Assembly: GCA_945907245.1 (NCBI GenBank)
Contig: CAMDTB010000005.1
Span: 1 to 64,000, forward strand
Length of the DNA stretch: 64,000 nucleotides
Direction: 5' to 3'
Origin: Rhizobium sp. Q54
Lineage (GTDB): Bacteria > Pseudomonadota > Alphaproteobacteria > SMXS01
Shown: positions 18,394 to 28,037 of the stretch, one piece after another
How the letters are laid out: every line of letters begins with the position of its first letter
How positions within the stretch are numbered: position 1 is the first letter of the stretch
Notes under the pieces: generated by a model
The model's input: the letters and a program-made list of their open reading frames with translations, nothing else
The model's database searches: none
What the model was told of the DNA's origin: nothing
Made by a program: the position numbers and the translations under genes

Positions 18394-18452
18394 ACCGCAT
18401 GGCCGGGCCTGAAGTTTTCCGGTAGGATGAGGTTCGCCAAGGGGATATTCCG

Positions 18453-18797
18453 ATGAAGACTTTGCTGATGGGCGCGGCGCTGCTGGGATTGCTGGCCGGC
18501 ACGGCGATGGCCCAGCCCGAAACGCAATACCAGAGCCCGATCCCGGAGGAGCGCACCTTCCTGCGCAGCGACGACAAGTACGAGGGCCTCACCCCGGGCG
18601 AAGGCCGCGAGAGCACCTTCTACGCCTTCCAGAACTGCTTCAAGATTGGCTGGATCAAGCGCCAGAAGCTGACGCGTACCGAGTGGGATCTGGCGGTCGA
18701 CCAGATGCTCAAGGACTGCAAGCAGGAACCGCTCGAGGCCGACGAGAAGGCAACCATCGTCGAATATTTGGCCACCAATTACGGCCGGCGCCGGTAG
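18453..18797 (+). CDS. Haem-less paralogue of the adjacent cytochrome c-like protein
   Basis: A 114-residue secreted protein (signal peptide MKTLLMGAALLGLLAGTAMA) whose C-terminal half lines up with the previous gene: TRTEWDLAVDQMLKDCKQEPL matches TRADWSATIDRILEKYPYEPL, and IVEYLATNYG matches ILDYLAKQYG. The haem motif CSPCH is replaced by QNCFK: one Cys and the axial His are lost. A new Cys at residue 89 could pair with Cys 62 as a disulfide. The fold is probably kept but not haem binding; function unknown. Confidence 0.8.
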   Translation: MKTLLMGAALLGLLAGTAMAQPETQYQSPIPEERTFLRSDDKYEGLTPGEGRESTFYAFQNCFKIGWIKRQKLTRTEWDLAVDQMLKDCKQEPLEADEKATIVEYLATNYGRRR

Positions 18798-18803
18798 CCG
18801 CTC

Positions 18804-20069
18804 TCAACCCTTCCTGAACACGGCCGCAAGTTCCACGTGCGACGACCAGCGGAACTGGTCGATGGGCGTGACCTGCTCCAGCCTGTAGCCACCGTCGACC
18901 ATGGCGCGCGCGTCGCGGGCAAAGGTGGCCGGGTTGCATGAAAAGGCCATGACCACCGGCACTTTCGAGACGGCGAGCATCTCGGTCTGCGCCTTCGCGC
19001 CGGCGCGGGGCGGGTCGATGACCGCGGCGTCGAACCGGGCCAGTTCCTTGACCGTCAGCGGCTCGCGGAACAGGTCGCGGCGCGCCAGCGTCACCGGGTG
19101 CAGGCCTCGCGCGTGGTTGAGCCCGCGGCGGCAGGCCTCGACCATCTCGACCGAGGACTCGAACGCGGAAACGGCAGATTTTTCGGCGAGCACCGCGGTG
19201 AAGGTGCCGCAGCCGGCGAACAGGTCGGCCACATGCTTCGCGCCCGCCACCGCATCGCGGGCCATGGCCATCATCCAGTCTTCGCTGTCTTTCGCCACCT
19301 GCAGGAACGCGCCGGGAGGCAGCGGCACGCCCGCCCTGCCCAGCTGCACGGTCGGCGGTCGGCGGACGGCGATGGCTTCGGGTCCTTCCTTCGAGTCCCA
19401 GGTGATCCGAGCCAGGTCCTGCGCCTCGGCGAAGGCGGAGAGGCTCTGCAGCCCGCGCATGTTGGGCCGGCGTTCGCCAGCGATCAGCAGGTCGATGCCC
19501 GTATCGGTCGCCGTCAGCGTGAGGTGAAGCGTGTCCTTCACGCCCAGCAGGACCGCCAGCAGGTCGCGCAGCTTCGGCATCAGCGCCTCGAGACGAGGCA
19601 GGATCACGGGACATTCGGTCACCCCGACCATGCGATGGCTGCCGCGCTCCAGATAGCCCAGCAGCACCCTGTCACCCGAGCGCCGCGCCGTCAGCCGCGT
19701 CCGCCGCCGGGCGCGGGCGGGGACGATAAGCGGCATGGCCACGCCGACATCGCCGAGCCCGTGATGGGAGAGCGCGCGCGTCACCTGGTCGCGCTTGAAC
19801 GCCGCGTAGGATGCATCGTCCAGATGCTGCAGAGCGCAGCCGCCGCAGATGCCGAAATGCACGCAGGCGGGATCGATCCTCGCCGGGCCAGGCTCGAGGA
19901 CCTCCAGCAGTTCGGCGGAGACGCCCTCGCCCTTCTTCTCGCCCGGCAGGATGCGCGCCAGATCGCCGGGCACCGTGAACGGCACGTAGAGCCGGTCGTC
20001 GCCCGCCTCGGCGATGCCGTCGCCCTGTGCGCCGAGCGCCGTGATGCGGACGTCGATGGGAACGGTCAT
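18804..20069 (-). CDS. Class I SAM-dependent RNA m5U methyltransferase (RlmD/RumA-like)
   Basis: A 421-residue enzyme of the TrmA/RumA group that methylates a uridine in rRNA or tRNA. The N-terminal part looks like a TRAM domain; CVHFGICGGCALQHL supplies Cys ligands for an iron-sulfur cluster. The SAM fold has ADLFAGCGTFTAVLA and DAAVIDPPRAGA, and the catalytic Cys is in AFSCNPATFARD. The C-terminal HVELAAVFRKG carries the general-base Glu. It is shorter than E. coli RlmD. It ends 6 bases after the previous gene, convergently. Confidence 0.9.
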   Translation of the reverse strand: MTVPIDVRITALGAQGDGIAEAGDDRLYVPFTVPGDLARILPGEKKGEGVSAELLEVLEPGPARIDPACVHFGICGGCALQHLDDASYAAFKRDQVTRALSHHGLGDVGVAMPLIVPARARRRTRLTARRSGDRVLLGYLERGSHRMVGVTECPVILPRLEALMPKLRDLLAVLLGVKDTLHLTLTATDTGIDLLIAGERRPNMRGLQSLSAFAEAQDLARITWDSKEGPEAIAVRRPPTVQLGRAGVPLPPGAFLQVAKDSEDWMMAMARDAVAGAKHVADLFAGCGTFTAVLAEKSAVSAFESSVEMVEACRRGLNHARGLHPVTLARRDLFREPLTVKELARFDAAVIDPPRAGAKAQTEMLAVSKVPVVMAFSCNPATFARDARAMVDGGYRLEQVTPIDQFRWSSHVELAAVFRKG

Positions 20070-20073
20070 TGTC

Positions 20074-21413
20074 TCAGGCGGCGGCGAGCACGAAGCGTTT
20101 GCGCCAGCGCCTCGCCAGCAGCAGCACCATGAAGCCGAACTGGGCCGCCGCCGCGCACAGGGTGAACACCGGCGCCGCCGGGGCAAATGGATAGAACACG
20201 AACATCACGTCGTCGTCGAACCCGGTGACGCCCGGCAGCACCAGGTACAGCAGCCCGAGCATGATCAGGGTGACCAGGTTGGCGCGGGCCGGGTTGGGTG
20301 ACAGCCAGAAATAGAGATTCAGGGCGATGTCCCGGGCCATGAACAGCAGGCCGCCGATGATCGCCGCCCACAGGGTGACGCCGCCCACCTTGCCGCCACC
20401 GCCGAATACCAGCAGCAGCACCGCCAGAACGGCAGTGATCGCCAGCGACACCAGCCAGGTCGGCGTATAGGACGCGAATTCCCGCCAGCGCTGGGCCTCG
20501 TAGAGCCGGATCAGGCGGCGGAACATCACCGGATCCTTGTCGTCCCAGAACAGCGCGGCATAGGTCAGGCCGGCGGCGGTGACCGCGGCGATGGCCAGCC
20601 GCTCGGCGATCTCGAAGCTGACGAAGCCGCCCGTCGGCGCATCCACCGACGGCGGGAAACCGGCCATGAAGGCGCAGGTGAACAGCACGAAGGCGGGCCA
20701 CGCCCATGGCCGGGTACGGTAGGACAGCTCGCGCATCATCAGCCGGTGCGCGCCCAGCAGTGTCCACCCCAGGAACGCGGCGATCCCGACGGTCGCCATG
20801 ATGCTGGCGCCGACGGGAACGCCGTACCACTGCAGCAGCACGTCGCCGCGGCTTTCGCTGATCCAGCCGAGGTCGGCGCCCGGCACCATGCCGGCATATC
20901 TGAGCGCGGTATAGCCGACGGCGATGCCGATGATCTGGCTGACCAGGGTGCCGACCCTGGTGCGGTGACCGCGCAGGCGGACCGACTGCAATCCCAGCAG
21001 GAACGACACGGTCTGCGCCATCAGCGCGGCGCCGATCAGGTAGAGCGTGCCGTGCACCAGCGACACGACATCGTGATCCTTGAGCAGGGCGAAAAAGCGC
21101 ACGCCCAGGCATATCAGCGCGCCGTACCAGGTGAACAGGGTCGCGCCGATCACCTTGCCCCAGGTGAGCTGCCAGGCTGTCAGGGTGGACAGCCGCTGCC
21201 AGTCCCAGGTGTTCTCGGTGACTTCCGACGCGACGGCGTCCGCCGCCTGACGCGTGCCCCACAGGATGGTAATGACGAAGAAGAAGCCGCCGGCCAGGTC
21301 GGCGACGAAGGAGTTCGAGCTCCACAGCATCAGCAACGCGCCCAGCACCAGCGGCATGGCGATCAGCCGGCGAATGGTCAACTCGTGCCAGACATTGCGC
21401 AGCAGTTCCGGGT

Positions 21414-21417
<4 letters not shown>
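20074..21417 (-). CDS. ABC transporter membrane protein
   Basis: A 447-residue hydrophobic protein with roughly ten to twelve predicted helices, first MPLVLGALLML near residue 21, last near the C-terminus (FTLCAAAAQFGFMVLLLA). Its start codon overlaps the stop of the upstream ATP-binding subunit gene (4 bases), the usual sign that both form one exporter. It resembles ABC-2-type permeases in layout, though no specific family is recognised. Substrate unknown. Confidence 0.8.
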
Positions 21418-22340
<923 letters not shown>

Positions 22341-22372
22341 GGTGTTTCCGGCCAGATTGAGCGCACACAATA

Positions 22373-23113
22373 TCAGGGAGCGCGGCGGGCCGCGATGAGG
22401 AACTCCTTGTTGCCTTCCGGCCCGGTGATCGGGCTTTCGGTGAGGCCGATGACGCTCCAGCCGGGCTCGGCGTCAAGCCATGCACGGATTTCGGCACAGA
22501 CGGTCTCGTGCAATGCCGGATCGCGGACCACGCCGCCCTTGCCCACCTGCCCCTTGCCCACTTCGAATTGCGGCTTGATCAGCGCGATGAGGATCGCGCC
22601 GGGCGCGGCCAGCGCCATGGGTGCGGGCAGTACGGTCCGCAGGCCGATGAAGCTGGCGTCGCAGACCACCGCGTCGACCGGCCCGGGGATTTCCGCCGCG
22701 GTGAGGTGCCGGGCGTTGGTCTTCTCCAACACCACCACGCGCGGATCCTGGCGCAGCGACCAGGCCAGCTGGCCGTGGCCCACGTCGACCGCATAGACTT
22801 TGGAAGCGCCATGATGCAGCGCCACGTCGGTGAAGCCGCCGGTGCTGGCGCCGACGTCGAGCACGACTTTTCCGGCAAGGTCGACGTCGAACTGCTTCAG
22901 CGCGTGATCGAGCTTGAGGCCGCCGCGGCTGACCCAGGGATGGTCGCGCCCCTTCACCTCCAGCGGCGCGTCGTCGGAAAGGGTCTGCCCGGCCTTGGAA
23001 ATGCGCTCGGTGCCGGTATAGACCGCGCCCGCCATGATCAGCGCCTGGGCGCGGCTGCGGCTTTCCACCAGGCCGCGGTCAACCAGCAGGACGTCTACTC
23101 GGACTTTCGGCAT
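22373..23113 (-). CDS. tlyA: TlyA-family rRNA (2'-O) methyltransferase / haemolysin A homologue
   Basis: A 246-residue protein with an N-terminal S4 RNA-binding domain (RVDVLLVDRGLVESRSRAQA, ALIMAGAVY) and a C-terminal FtsJ-like methyltransferase. VVLDVGASTGGFTDVAL is the SAM motif; DAVVCDASFIGLR and LIKPQFEVGKG carry the catalytic-tetrad type residues. Homologues methylate cytidines in both ribosomal subunits. It lies downstream of dxs, a conserved position in alphaproteobacteria, separated here by a REP-like repeat. Confidence 0.94.
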   Translation of the reverse strand: MPKVRVDVLLVDRGLVESRSRAQALIMAGAVYTGTERISKAGQTLSDDAPLEVKGRDHPWVSRGGLKLDHALKQFDVDLAGKVVLDVGASTGGFTDVALHHGASKVYAVDVGHGQLAWSLRQDPRVVVLEKTNARHLTAAEIPGPVDAVVCDASFIGLRTVLPAPMALAAPGAILIALIKPQFEVGKGQVGKGGVVRDPALHETVCAEIRAWLDAEPGWSVIGLTESPITGPEGNKEFLIAARRAP

Positions 23114-23128
23114 TTTATCTACAAGATA

Positions 23129-23215
23129 TTGTCATCCCGGCGAAAGCCGGGACCCAGTGATCGTAGTTCCGTATCCCTTCCCCGTTCTGGGTCCCGGCTT
23201 TCGCCGGGATGACAA
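23129..23215. repeat. REP-like paired inverted repeat
   Basis: Two 29-base arms (23129-23157 and 23187-23215) are perfect reverse complements separated by 29 bases. Each arm also folds on its own, as CCCGGC-GAAA-GCCGGG. The same design, with a different loop, occurs at 47314-47467. Such units are widespread in alphaproteobacterial intergenic regions; here it lies between dxs and tlyA, both on the minus strand, and could act on the transcript as a stabiliser or attenuator. Confidence 0.9.
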
Positions 23216-23228
23216 CGAGAATGGAGAA

Positions 23229-25142
23229 CTATGCGCTTTCCTGCCGGATCGACGCGGCGTCCATGCCCATGGCGCCAAGCGCCTTCTCGACGATCTGCTG
23301 GGCGTTGAGGCCAGCCACCGCGTACATCACCTCGGGCTTGTCCTGGTCGATGAAGATATCCGGCAGCACCATGGTGCGGACCTTCAGGCCCTTGTCCAGC
23401 CGTCCGTCCTCGGCGAGGAAATGCAGCACATGGGCGCCGAAGCCGCCGATGGCGCCCTCCTCGATGGTCAGCAGCACCTCGTGCTCCTTCGCCAGCCGGC
23501 GGATCAGGTCGTGGTCGAGCGGCTTGGCGAAGCGGGCGTCGGCAACCGTGGTCGAGAACCCGCGCGCCGCCAGCATGTCGGCGGCCAGCAACGACTCCTG
23601 CAGGCGGGTGCCGAACGACAGGATCGCGACCGACGAGCCCTCGCGCATGACGCGGCCCTTGCCGATCTCCAAGGGAATCCCTTTTTCCGGCATCTCGATG
23701 CCGATGCCCTCGCCGCGCGGATAGCGGAACGCTGACGGCCGGTCGTCGATGGCGGCCGCGGTCGCGACCATATGCACCAGCTCGGCCTCGTCGGCGGCAG
23801 CCATGACCACGAAGCCAGGCAAGGTCGCCAGATAGGTCACGTCGAACGAACCCGCATGCGTCGGTCCGTCGGCGCCGACCAGTCCGGCGCGGTCGATGGC
23901 GAAGCGAACCGGAAGCGACTGGATTGCCACGTCATGGACGACCTGGTCGTAGGCGCGCTGCAGGAACGTGGAATAGATGGCGGTGAATGGACGGTAGCCT
24001 TCCGAGGCGAGACCGGCGGCGAATGTGACGCCGTGCTGCTCGGCGATGCCCACGTCGAAGCAGCGCTCGGGGAAGCGTTCGGCGAACAGGTCGAGGCCGG
24101 TGCCCGACGGCATGGCCGCGCTGATGGCGACGATCTTGTCGTCCTTTTCCGCTTCCTTGATCAGCGCGTCGGCGAAGACGCGGGTGTAGCTGGGCGCGTT
24201 GGCCTTGGCCTTCACCTGGGCGCCGGTCACCACGTCGAACTTGTTGACGCCGTGATACTTGTCAGCGGCGGCCTCGGCGGGCGGATAGCCCTTGCCCTTC
24301 TGGGTCACCACATGGACCAGCACCGGGCCGTCGATCTCGTCGCGGACGTTCTTCAGCACCGGCAGCAGGTGGTCGACATTATGGCCGTCGATCGGGCCGA
24401 TGTAATAGAAGCCCAGTTCCTCGAACAGGGTGCCGCCGGTCGCCATGCCGCGGGCGTACTCCTCGACCTGCTTGGCCCGGCGCTCGATGGACTTCGGGAA
24501 CTTGCTGGCGATCTGCTTGGCGATCTCGCGCAGGCCGAGATACTGACGCGACGACAGCAGCCGGGCCAGATACGCGCTCATGGCGCCAACCGGTGGCGCG
24601 ATCGACATGTCGTTGTCGTTGAGGATGACGATCAGCCGCTTGTCCATGGAGCCGGCGTTGTTCATCGCCTCGTAGGCCATGCCCGCGCTCATGGCGCCGT
24701 CGCCGATCACCGCGATGACATTGTTGCGGCCGCCCGACAGGTCACGGGCCACGGCCATGCCGAGGCCGGCGGAGATCGAGGTCGAGCTGTGCGCGGCGCC
24801 GAACGGGTCGTATTCGCTTTCGGCGCGCTTGGTGAAGCCCGAAAGGCCGCCGCCCGAGCGCAGCGTATGCATCTGGTCGCGCCGGCCGGTGAGAATCTTG
24901 TGCGGATAGCACTGGTGGCCGACGTCCCAGATCAGCCGGTCGCGCGGCGTGTCGAACACATAGTGCAGCACGGTCGTCAGCTCGACCACACCGAGACCGG
25001 CGCCCAGGTGACCGCCGGTGCGCGACACCGTGTCGATGGTGGCGGTGCGCAACTCGTCCGCCACCTGGCGGAGCTGCTGGGAGGACAGCTTGCGAAGGTC
25101 CTCCGGCGTCTGGATGGTATCGAGTAGCGGGGTCTGACTCAT
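23229..25142 (-). CDS. dxs: 1-deoxy-D-xylulose-5-phosphate synthase
   Basis: A 637-residue thiamine diphosphate enzyme that joins pyruvate and glyceraldehyde 3-phosphate, the first step of the MEP isoprenoid pathway. The N-terminal transketolase domain has [16 protein letters not shown] and [16 protein letters not shown]; the ThDP motif is [16 protein letters not shown]. Later, DIGIAEQH-type [16 protein letters not shown] and [19 protein letters not shown] mark the pyrimidine-binding domain. It follows ispA by 14 bases in the same operon. Confidence 0.98.
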   Translation of the reverse strand: MSQTPLLDTIQTPEDLRKLSSQQLRQVADELRTATIDTVSRTGGHLGAGLGVVELTTVLHYVFDTPRDRLIWDVGHQCYPHKILTGRRDQMHTLRSGGGLSGFTKRAESEYDPFGAAHSSTSISAGLGMAVARDLSGGRNNVIAVIGDGAMSAGMAYEAMNNAGSMDKRLIVILNDNDMSIAPPVGAMSAYLARLLSSRQYLGLREIAKQIASKFPKSIERRAKQVEEYARGMATGGTLFEELGFYYIGPIDGHNVDHLLPVLKNVRDEIDGPVLVHVVTQKGKGYPPAEAAADKYHGVNKFDVVTGAQVKAKANAPSYTRVFADALIKEAEKDDKIVAISAAMPSGTGLDLFAERFPERCFDVGIAEQHGVTFAAGLASEGYRPFTAIYSTFLQRAYDQVVHDVAIQSLPVRFAIDRAGLVGADGPTHAGSFDVTYLATLPGFVVMAAADEAELVHMVATAAAIDDRPSAFRYPRGEGIGIEMPEKGIPLEIGKGRVMREGSSVAILSFGTRLQESLLAADMLAARGFSTTVADARFAKPLDHDLIRRLAKEHEVLLTIEEGAIGGFGAHVLHFLAEDGRLDKGLKVRTMVLPDIFIDQDKPEVMYAVAGLNAQQIVEKALGAMGMDAASIRQESA

Positions 25143-25156
25143 CGGGCGGCCAACTT

Positions 25157-26071
25157 TCAGTGCCGGCGGTTGATGACGAAATGGGGCAGCAGGCGGAGCA
25201 GCTCGGCCTTCTCGTCGAACATCTCCAGGTGGACGCCGGCCTGGTCAGCGAGCATCCGGGCCTGGGTGCGGGCGCGCTCGACGCCGAGCAGGGAAACGAA
25301 CGTCGCCTTGCCGGCATCGCCGTCCTTGCCCACCTTCTTTCCCACTTCCGCCTCGGTGCCTTCCACGTCGAGCAGGTCGTCGACGATCTGGAAGGCGAGC
25401 CCGAGATCGTGGGCATAGTTCTGCAGCGCCTGGCGCTGGTCCTCGCCGGCGCGGCCCATGATCGCGCCCGCCTCGACGGCGAAGCGGATCAGCGCGCCGG
25501 TCTTCATCTGCTGCAGCCGGATCACCGCGCCCATGTCGAGCTCCTCGGTCTCGGCCAGCAGGTCGATCATCTGGCCGCCGACCATGCCGTGCGCGCCAGC
25601 CTCGCGGGCCATCGCATGCACCAGTTCGGCCCGCACCAGCGGGTCGTGATGGGTGCGGGGGTCGGAGACGATCTCGAAGGCGTAGGTCAGCAGCGCGTCG
25701 CCCGCCAACACGGCTGTTGCTTCGTCATACTTTCGGTGGGTCGTCGGCATGCCGCGGCGCAAATCGTCATCGTCCATGCACGGCAGGTCGTCATGCACCA
25801 GCGAATAGGTGTGGATGCATTCCAGCGCGCAGGCCACTCGTGTAGACCGGTCTGTCGGCACCTCGAACAACGCGCCGCTGGCCAACACCAGGAACGGACG
25901 CAGACGCTTGCCGCCCGCCAGGGTGGCATAGCGCATGGCCTCCATCAGCTGGCCTTCCTTGCCTTCGACGGGCGGGAGGATACGCTCGAGCGCCTGGTCG
26001 ATGGCTTCGGCGACCTTGCCCATTTCGGCCTGCAACACCGCAATGTCGGGAGTCGTGCTCAACTGGCTCAC
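25157..26071 (-). CDS. ispA: Farnesyl diphosphate synthase (polyprenyl synthetase)
   Basis: A 304-residue trans-prenyltransferase that extends dimethylallyl and geranyl diphosphate with IPP. It carries [13 protein letters not shown], the first Asp-rich motif in [15 protein letters not shown], the [10 protein letters not shown] segment, and the second Asp-rich motif in FQIVDDLLD. The GTG start at 26071 lies just after the xseB stop and gives normal length. The downstream gene makes DXP, so two isoprenoid steps are co-transcribed. Confidence 0.95.
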   Translation of the reverse strand: MSQLSTTPDIAVLQAEMGKVAEAIDQALERILPPVEGKEGQLMEAMRYATLAGGKRLRPFLVLASGALFEVPTDRSTRVACALECIHTYSLVHDDLPCMDDDDLRRGMPTTHRKYDEATAVLAGDALLTYAFEIVSDPRTHHDPLVRAELVHAMAREAGAHGMVGGQMIDLLAETEELDMGAVIRLQQMKTGALIRFAVEAGAIMGRAGEDQRQALQNYAHDLGLAFQIVDDLLDVEGTEAEVGKKVGKDGDAGKATFVSLLGVERARTQARMLADQAGVHLEMFDEKAELLRLLPHFVINRRH

Positions 26072-26075
26072 CGGC

Positions 26076-26336
26076 TTACCCGATCTCGGCGGGCTGGGTG
26101 GACAGGCTGCCGTCGCCGGCGACCACGACCTTCTCGATCCGCGCCTGGGCATCGGCCAGCTTGGCCGCACAATGCTGTTTGAGCTGGGCTCCGCGTGTGT
26201 ACATCTCGATCGATTCCTCCAGTCCGACGCGACCACCTTCAAGCCGGGCAACAACCGTCTCCAGCTCCTGAAGGGCCTGTTCGAATGTCATGCTGGCGAT
26301 GTCGTCGGGTAGTGTCGTTTGCGTATCCGCCATCAC
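26076..26336 (-). CDS. xseB: Exodeoxyribonuclease VII small subunit
   Basis: An 86-residue helical protein, SMTFEQALQELETVVARLEGG followed by LEESIEMYTRGAQLKQHCAAKL, the standard XseB sequence. It joins XseA to form the nuclease that degrades single-stranded DNA. It precedes ispA by 4 bases, as in E. coli and many proteobacteria. Confidence 0.96.
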   Translation of the reverse strand: MMADTQTTLPDDIASMTFEQALQELETVVARLEGGRVGLEESIEMYTRGAQLKQHCAAKLADAQARIEKVVVAGDGSLSTQPAEIG

Positions 26337-26366
26337 GTTTCCTTGTGTGTCCGCCGCCTGCCGCCT

Positions 26367-27305
26367 TCAGCCGTGCCGCATGAGTGAACGGACATGCCCC
26401 GCGGCGCTCGCCGCTAGGTCTTCAAGATTATATCCACCTTCCAAAGTAGAGACGACTCGCCCGCCGCACAAGCGTTCCGCTGCTCCGCAAAGCATATCGG
26501 TGGCCGTCTCGAAGTCCCCGGTGGCCACGTTCAAGCCAGCGAGGGGATCGTTTTCATGGGCGTCGAAGCCCGCCGAGATCATCAGCAGGTCAGGCCGGAA
26601 ATCCTCCAGCGCAGGTATTATCCTGTCGCCGATCGCGCGCAGGAATGCCGCACCGCCCGCGCCTTCCGCCAGCGGCACGTTGACGATGTTCCCGACACCG
26701 GTCTCGCCGGCCCGGCCAGTCCCCGGATAGAACGGAAATTGATGGCAAGAGGCGTAGAACAGGGTCGGATCGGCTTCGAACAGTTCCTGTGTGCCGTTGC
26801 CATGATGGACGTCGAAATCCACGACGGCGATCCGCTTCAACCCGTAGACCGCCCGGGCCTCGAGCGCGCCCACGACCACGTTGTTGAACAGGCAAAAGCC
26901 CATTGGCCGGCGCGATTCAGCGTGATGGCCCGGCGGACGCACCGCGCAGAAGGCGTTCCCCACCTCGCCCAGTGCGACCGATCCAACGGCATGGCAGACG
27001 CCCCCCGCCGCGCGCCGGGCCGCCATGTACGAGCCTGGAGACACGATTGTGTCCGCATCGATCTGCGCATAGCCCTCCATGGCCGACTCGTCGACCTTGG
27101 CGGCGAGGAGGCGCAGCACCTCCGGCGGATGGGCACGCAGCAGTTGCGCGTCGGTGGCGGACGGCGCCTCCTCCCGCAGCAGGGGCGCGAACTCCGCCGC
27201 CTCCAGCGCGCGCATCACCGCCCGCAGCCGGTCCGGCGATTCGGGATGGCCAGGCGAGGTGTCGTGATAGAGGCAGTCGCTATGGGAAACCAGCAGCGTC
27301 GTCAT
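26367..27305 (-). CDS. Histone deacetylase-family amidohydrolase
   Basis: A 312-residue zinc-dependent deacetylase-like protein (acetoin utilisation/acetylpolyamine amidohydrolase group). The catalytic blocks are RPPGHHAESRRPMGFCLFNN with the His pair, VVDFDVHHGNGTQE with zinc ligands, and ISAGFDAHENDPL with the third; the C-terminal EGGYNLEDLA has the conserved Gly-Gly-Tyr. The ATG at 27305 (MTTLLVSHSDC) is preferred over one seven codons upstream. It heads the xseB-ispA-dxs-tlyA run. Confidence 0.93.
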   Translation of the reverse strand: MTTLLVSHSDCLYHDTSPGHPESPDRLRAVMRALEAAEFAPLLREEAPSATDAQLLRAHPPEVLRLLAAKVDESAMEGYAQIDADTIVSPGSYMAARRAAGGVCHAVGSVALGEVGNAFCAVRPPGHHAESRRPMGFCLFNNVVVGALEARAVYGLKRIAVVDFDVHHGNGTQELFEADPTLFYASCHQFPFYPGTGRAGETGVGNIVNVPLAEGAGGAAFLRAIGDRIIPALEDFRPDLLMISAGFDAHENDPLAGLNVATGDFETATDMLCGAAERLCGGRVVSTLEGGYNLEDLAASAAGHVRSLMRHG

Positions 27306-27474
27306 GCATCCGATCATAGAGAGCAACTGGCTCTGTTCAAAGATCGACGGGTCTGCACTCGCGGCTCAGGCGGTCAATTTTCAACCCATAAATTCGCCCG
27401 CTGCTCAGGAAGGCCTTGAACGAAAGATGCCGCGGCCGAAGAAATGCCTGACACTCTGGCGTCAAACTCAATCT

Positions 27475-27483
27475 TGTATTACA
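27475..27483 (+). promoter_or_regulatory. Possible antitoxin operator
   Basis: TGTATTACA is a perfect palindrome around a central T, 33 bases before the antitoxin start, in an AT-rich stretch where TTGTATT occurs twice. Ribbon-helix-helix antitoxins commonly bind such repeats upstream of their own operon. Position is the only evidence. Confidence 0.25.
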
Positions 27484-27516
27484 TTGTATTTCAACATGAC
27501 CCGCCGAGGCAAACCC

Positions 27517-27756
27517 ATGCAGAAGCTTGAAGCGATCAATTTTCGGATCGAGGCGGAAAACAAGATCCGCCTCCGTCAACTCGCGGAAAGCACAGGGCGA
27601 GACCAGTCTGAATTGGCGAGGGAAGCCTTCCAGCAATATCTGGACATCCAGGAATGGCAGATCAACGGCATCCATGAAGCGCTGGCCGCCGCCGATCGCA
27701 GTGAATTCGCCGATGACGCCGACATAGAGGCGATCTTCGACAAATATACGAAATGA
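27517..27756 (+). CDS. CopG/ribbon-helix-helix antitoxin
   Basis: A 79-residue protein, MQKLEAINFRIEAENKIRLR followed by QLAESTGRDQSELAREAFQQ, the strand-helix-helix pattern of RHH DNA-binding antitoxins. The acidic C-terminal tail (EFADDADIEAIFDKYTK) would wrap the toxin. GAGG seven bases upstream supports 27517; the open frame extends to 27304 but is not coding-like. Its stop overlaps the toxin start by 4 bases (ATGA). Confidence 0.88.
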   Translation: MQKLEAINFRIEAENKIRLRQLAESTGRDQSELAREAFQQYLDIQEWQINGIHEALAAADRSEFADDADIEAIFDKYTK

Positions 27757-28037
27757 GGGTTCGGTGGTTGATGCATGCCCGTCTCGATCTGATCGAGATC
27801 GGTGAGTACCTGAGAAGCGATAACCCCGACGCGGCCGCGCGCATCATGCGGCGCATCCAGTCCGCCTCCAGGGCTCTTGGCCAGTTTCCCCATGCGGGCA
27901 GGAAGAGACGCGTTGAAGGGACCCGGGAACTTGTCGTCACCGGTACGCCTTATCTGGTCCCGTACAGGGTAACAGGACAAGCGGTCGAAATCCTGCGCGT
28001 CTTCCACGGCGCCATGCGGTGGCCAGATCATTTCTAG
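27753..28037 (+). CDS. ParE/RelE-superfamily toxin
   Basis: A 94-residue basic protein. HARLDLIEIGEYLRSDNPDA, FPHAGRKRRVEGTRELVV, PYLVPYRVTG and ILRVFHGAMRWP are the typical helices and strands of ParE-type toxins. ParE members poison gyrase and RelE members cleave mRNA; the motif pattern favours ParE. Coupled to the antitoxin by an ATGA overlap, and its last 4 bases overlap the convergent acyl-CoA synthetase gene. Confidence 0.9.
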   Translation: MRVRWLMHARLDLIEIGEYLRSDNPDAAARIMRRIQSASRALGQFPHAGRKRRVEGTRELVVTGTPYLVPYRVTGQAVEILRVFHGAMRWPDHF

